This document shows positions 49,310 through 52,209 of a stretch of 52,209 nucleotides of DNA, piece after piece. The stretch lies in NCBI GenBank assembly GCA_035516255.1, contig DATJAL010000046.1, positions 1 through 52,209 of the forward strand. Reading direction: 5' to 3'. The DNA is from Chitinivibrionales bacterium. GTDB lineage: Bacteria; Fibrobacterota; Chitinivibrionia; Chitinivibrionales; FEN-1185. Numbering within the stretch: position 1 is the first letter of the stretch; every line of letters begins with the position of its first letter. The notes beneath the pieces were generated by a model, which saw nothing but the letters and a program-made list of their open reading frames with translations, was not told the DNA's origin and searched no databases. The position numbers and the translations under genes were made by a program.

Positions 49310-50293
49310 ATGAAACAGTCATTCCGATATCATTGTTTACCACTGTCAATCATCCTTGTTGCCGTTGCCTCCTTTGCCCAGCACCTCGACTCCTATTCCC
49401 CCTTCTTCGCCGCCTGCTCTCTGTCTTCCGACACCTGCCATTACATCGCGCTGCGCTCGTTCAGGCAAGCGGGCGTCCGCGGGCTCTTTATTGTAAAGCC
49501 CGCCACCCTTGCCACGCAAATCGTGCCTGCCGACAGCGCGTGCTGCGCCCCGGCGGCCCTTGCCGATCTGCGCGGCCTTTTCGCGCAGACGGCGTACGCC
49601 GCTGCTCTTGACAGCTCGGAAAAAAGCGAAAGGCGGGTGCAGGACGCGGGGCTCGTCCGGGGCTCTCCCGGCCGGAAGGGCATCGACCTCACCGCCGACC
49701 TATGCCCGTCCAGGCTGCCGCTCGCCCGGGATTTTTTCACCGGGCTCATCGACCAGTTCCTGCCCACGGAGCGTCCGGTGCCCGTCGCGCTCGCCGTCAC
49801 CGGCGTGTGGATGAACACGCACCAGGACGACCTTGAGTGGCTGGTCGATCTGGGAAAAAAGGGCGATCTTTCCATCACCTGGATCAACCACTCTTACAAT
49901 CACCTGATAAGCGACAGCGTTCCGGTGGAAAAGAATTTTCTTCTCAGGAAAGGCACCAACCTCGAGGCAGAGGTGCTCAAGACCGAGCAGAAAATGATCG
50001 AGTCCGGCATCACGCCGTCGGTGTTTTTCCGTTTTCCCGGCCTCGTGTCGGACAGTCTCGTGTTCGCGAAGGTCACGTCGTTCGGACTCATCCCGGTCGG
50101 GAGCGACGCGTGGCTCGCCAAGAACGAGCTGCCGAAAAACGGCAGCATCGTGCTCGTGCACGCCAACGGCAACGAGCCGTACGGCATCAAGCAATTCTTC
50201 AAGCTCATCCGCCAGGAGCGCGACTCCATCAGCGCGGGGAAATGGATGCTCTATGACCTGCGGGAGAGTGTGGCGGAAAATGAGAAGAAATAG
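49310..50293 (+). CDS. Exported NodB-like polysaccharide deacetylase
   Basis: 327 residues with a signal peptide (LPLSIILVAVASFAQ). The deacetylase fold is suggested by DLTADLCPSR (the Asp of the usual TFDDGP position), INHSYNHLISD (metal-binding His-x3-His), FFRFPGLVSDSLVF (RxPG) and SIVLVHANGNE (catalytic His region). Spacing fits carbohydrate esterase family 4. Compared with classic members the first motif is changed (TADLCPS), so activity is not certain. Residues 20-120 before the domain are Ala-rich and unassigned. Start ATG 49310 or 49292; the former precedes the signal peptide directly. Confidence 0.72.
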   Translation: MKQSFRYHCLPLSIILVAVASFAQHLDSYSPFFAACSLSSDTCHYIALRSFRQAGVRGLFIVKPATLATQIVPADSACCAPAALADLRGLFAQTAYAAALDSSEKSERRVQDAGLVRGSPGRKGIDLTADLCPSRLPLARDFFTGLIDQFLPTERPVPVALAVTGVWMNTHQDDLEWLVDLGKKGDLSITWINHSYNHLISDSVPVEKNFLLRKGTNLEAEVLKTEQKMIESGITPSVFFRFPGLVSDSLVFAKVTSFGLIPVGSDAWLAKNELPKNGSIVLVHANGNEPYGIKQFFKLIRQERDSISAGKWMLYDLRESVAENEKK

Positions 50294-50297
50294 ATGA

Positions 50298-50329
50298 GCC
50301 ACAGAAACACAGAGGACACAGAGAAAAAG
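50298..50329 (+). repeat. CACAGAG-type repeat, left of the 50520 gene
   Basis: GCCACAGAAACACAGAGGAC followed by ACAGAGAAAAA. Nearly identical to 52025-52058, and related to the outer arms of 20531-20688. Confidence 0.65.
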
Positions 50330-50397
50330 TGACGCAGTTCCCGATGGAATTGTATCAATAATAATGGAAATCGGTTCTCAGGCAGCCGATTGAAAAA

Positions 50398-50429
50398 ACA
50401 TCCCCGGAAAACCGTGGGGTGTTTTTTTT
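50398..50429 (+). terminator. Intrinsic terminator after the deacetylase gene
   Basis: ACATCCCCGG-AAAA-CCGTGGGGTGT forms a ten-pair stem with one bulged T and is followed by eight T residues. Confidence 0.8.
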
Positions 50430-50519
50430 ATGGGGAAAACAACTGGCGAAATGGTACCATTGAACAGGGACTGGGCTTTATTGACCAGGTCAGATTCCGG
50501 CATTAAAAGGGGGGATATC

Positions 50520-52019
50520 ATGCTGCCAAAACCTTTTCTTCTTATTACTTTTTCATCAATTTTATTGTCAAGCTATCCCTATGCCCAAACTGTCTCGCTC
50601 TCCGGCACCGTTTTCAACACCGACAACGTGGCGGTCAGGGGAGCCGTCGTTGCATTGCAGAACGGCAAACTGTCGGACACCACGGACGCAAACGGCGTAT
50701 TTTCGATCACCGGCAACGTCGGCGTGGTGTCGGTGCTCCCGAAGGCGGGCGTCGATGAGATATCGGTGTGCGGCGGTTTTGTCAGGTTCTCGTTGGTAAA
50801 TGATGAACAGGTCTTTCTTTCGGTTTTCGACTGCACGGGCAGGATACTCACCTCTCTCAAACAATTCTATAAGGCGGGAAACTATTCGATTGACCTAGGA
50901 AGATATGCCGCGCATGGATTGAAAATCATTCGCGTTGCCATGGGTCAGCCATCGTACAGCTTCAAGATGATTGACATGGAAGGAAGTCCGTCCCGGCCGA
51001 TCACCCAGAATCATGCTCAATATTTGGCTTTGTCAAAAAGGTCGGCGAGCGTGGATTCCCTCAAGGTAAATGCTGTACGCTATTGGCCCTTGTCGCAGGG
51101 AGTCAATTCATACAATCAATCCAATATCAATCTGATCATTGCATCGCTGATCGACACCGGCGTGGGCGCGAGCTTCCACGGCGTGCGGCCTTTCCCGGAT
51201 GACAATCCGTGGAACACGCCGGTTGACAAGGACACCGTGGACCCGCTCTCCGACCGGATCATCGCCGGCATCGGCCTCAACGTGTCGCTGCACCCGGATT
51301 TCTGCGGCCAATATAACGGCGGCGTGTGCGGCATCCCGTACGTGGTGGTGACCGCGAATACGCCGAGGTCAACCGTGACGTTCGATTACGCGGACGAAAG
51401 CGATCCAGGCCCGTACCCCATTCCGGCCAACCCGCCCATTGAAGGCGGGCCGAGCTCAACCGGCGACCGGCACATCCTGATGATCGACCGCGACAGCTGG
51501 ATTCTTTACGAATTGTACTCCGCGTATCCGCCGGGGACCGGCTGGACAGCGGGCTCCGGCGCCATCTTCAAGCTCGATTCCGATTCCCTGCGGCAGGCGG
51601 GCTGGACGTCGGCCGACGCGGCGGGCCTTCCCATTTTTCCCGGCCTCGTGCGCTACGACGAGGTGGTGGAGCAAAAGGCGGTGTTGCACGCGGTGCGGTT
51701 CACGGTTGTCAATTCGCGCCATGCCTATCTTCCGCCGGCCACGCATTACGCAAGCAACAAAACGGCCGACACGCTGCCGCCCATGGGCATGCGGGTGAGG
51801 CTCAAGGCAAGCGTCGACATCTCCGGCTATTCGGCCAACATGCAGGTGATTCTGAAGGCGCTCAAGACCTACGGCATGATCATGGCCGACAACGGGTCCA
51901 ACTGGTACGTTTCCGGCGCGCCCGACAGCAGGTTCGACGACAACGAACTGAACACCCTGAAGCAGATAAAGGGGAGTAATTTCGAGGTGGTGAAGATGAG
52001 GGGGATGGTGACGCAGTAA
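50520..52019 (+). CDS. Secreted protein with internal sorting-like module and a conserved C-terminal domain of unknown function
   Basis: 499 residues. The signal peptide covers 1-23 (LITFSSILLSSYPYAQ). Residues about 25-80 are a carboxypeptidase-regulatory-like domain (VSLSGTVFNTDNVAVRGAVV). Residues about 85-165 (FLSVFDCTGRILTSLKQFY, GRYAAHGLKIIRVAMG) look like the type IX sorting module but are internal. Residues about 220-499 form a domain seen in other phyla without known function, as I recall it: DDNPWNTPVDKDTVDPLSDR, GDRHILMIDRDSWILYELYS, GWTSADAAGLPIFPGLVRYD, LPPMGMRVRLKASVDISGYS, MIMADNGSNWYVSGAPDSRF. AAAGGGGGG precedes ATG 50520. CACAGAG repeats flank the gene on both sides. Confidence 0.75.
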   Translation: MLPKPFLLITFSSILLSSYPYAQTVSLSGTVFNTDNVAVRGAVVALQNGKLSDTTDANGVFSITGNVGVVSVLPKAGVDEISVCGGFVRFSLVNDEQVFLSVFDCTGRILTSLKQFYKAGNYSIDLGRYAAHGLKIIRVAMGQPSYSFKMIDMEGSPSRPITQNHAQYLALSKRSASVDSLKVNAVRYWPLSQGVNSYNQSNINLIIASLIDTGVGASFHGVRPFPDDNPWNTPVDKDTVDPLSDRIIAGIGLNVSLHPDFCGQYNGGVCGIPYVVVTANTPRSTVTFDYADESDPGPYPIPANPPIEGGPSSTGDRHILMIDRDSWILYELYSAYPPGTGWTAGSGAIFKLDSDSLRQAGWTSADAAGLPIFPGLVRYDEVVEQKAVLHAVRFTVVNSRHAYLPPATHYASNKTADTLPPMGMRVRLKASVDISGYSANMQVILKALKTYGMIMADNGSNWYVSGAPDSRFDDNELNTLKQIKGSNFEVVKMRGMVTQ

Positions 52020-52024
52020 AAATT

Positions 52025-52058
52025 GCCACAGAGACACAGAGGACACAGAAAAAAAAAG
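52025..52058 (+). repeat. CACAGAG-type repeat, right of the 50520 gene
   Basis: GCCACAGAGACACAGAGGAC then ACAGAAAAAAAAAG, in the same orientation as 50298-50329, six bases after the stop codon. Confidence 0.65.
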
Positions 52059-52075
52059 AGTAAAGAATAAGGTGA

Positions 52076-52209
52076 TTATAAAGGATCTTGCACCAAATTA
52101 GTGATCATTTTGACAAGTTTTTCAAAGATATTTTCATGACGATGATTGTACCGAAAAGCCATTTCGTTCAGATACCCTGGAAAGTATTCTTTGGAGACGC
52201 CGTGGAACT
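52076..52209 (-). CDS. IS1595-family (ISXO2-like) transposase, C-terminal fragment cut by window edge
   Basis: The reverse strand entering at the window edge reads FHGVSKEYFPGYLNEMAFRY, NHRHENIFEKLVKMITNLVQ, DPL, stop at 52076. The VSKxYxxxYLNEFxFRYNRR pattern is the C-terminal block of ISXO2-like DDE transposases. The upstream part lies outside. No terminal inverted repeat was found between the stop and the CACAGAG repeat, so the element's end is not defined. Confidence 0.75.
   Translation of the reverse strand, partial: FHGVSKEYFPGYLNEMAFRYNHRHENIFEKLVKMITNLVQDPL

Noticed and set aside
1-52209. CRISPR array or phage structural genes
   Set aside because: I looked for regularly spaced identical repeats with unique spacers, cas genes and capsid/tail genes; none seen. 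The tandem units at 15276-17429 are coding propeller repeats.

Overview
The window is a 52 kb piece of a GC-rich bacterial chromosome cut at both ends inside insertion-sequence remnants. The best guess is a free-living Gram-negative of the FCB group, perhaps Fibrobacterota/Chitinivibrionia-like. This is inference. It rests on secreted proteins (GH16 glycanase, Asp-box propeller, LamG-type proteins) that carry a C-terminal module resembling the type IX secretion sorting domain, on lipoproteins, on a non-mevalonate isoprenoid/lipid cluster, and on a complete set of bacterial housekeeping genes. No 16S gene is present, so the taxonomy is not fixed.

Layout. 1-8.1 kb: an IS3-type fragment, a secreted protein, a frameshifted HIT gene, then a forward housekeeping run: smpB, N-acetylmuramoyl-L-alanine amidase, murI, yebC, ruvC-ruvA-ruvB, DUF2905, acyP. 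8.2-11.0 kb: reverse-strand secreted genes, including a GH16 beta-glucanase and a very basic His-rich peptide. 11.1-17.8 kb: a decayed genomic island in tRNA-Arg(CCU). It holds a broken tyrosine integrase, a MarR regulator with two matching palindromic operators, a DHA2 drug exporter, a 13-repeat Asp-box propeller gene framed by direct repeats, and a relic of a tRNA-Met attachment site. 18-21 kb: small secreted proteins, then a reverse rhomboid protease and a purine permease. 23.1-29.0 kb: the canonical envelope/isoprenoid cluster uppS-cdsA-dxr-rseP plus a periplasmic thioredoxin-fold protein. 29.3-31.7 kb: a histidine kinase overlapping a response regulator whose output is an RsbW-like ATPase fold. 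32.6-35.2 kb: a large DUF3857/transglutaminase-like protein. 35.4-41.1 kb: a complete reverse-strand branched-chain amino acid ABC transporter (binding lipoprotein, livH, livM, livG, livF). 41.3-46.9 kb: trxB, a LamG-like secreted protein, rpmB, a CDP-alcohol phosphatidyltransferase and a YihY/BrkB protein. 47.3-52.2 kb: a DUF2341/LamG lipoprotein, a NodB-like deacetylase, a secreted protein with an uncharacterised conserved domain, and an IS1595-type transposase end.

The most unusual feature is what lies between genes. At least two dispersed repeat families (called A and B here) recur along the window. Family A is about 130-160 bp, with constant ends and a variable internal segment, several copies of which carry an internal hairpin. 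Family B has a variable hairpin followed by a constant GGGGAACGCCC block and usually T-rich DNA. In all four places where both occur together, they lie in the order A then B on the same strand. Other hairpin-forming families (CGCAAAG-type, CACAGAG-type, GTTGAAAG-type) sit in gene junctions, and one of them supplies the last codons of livM.
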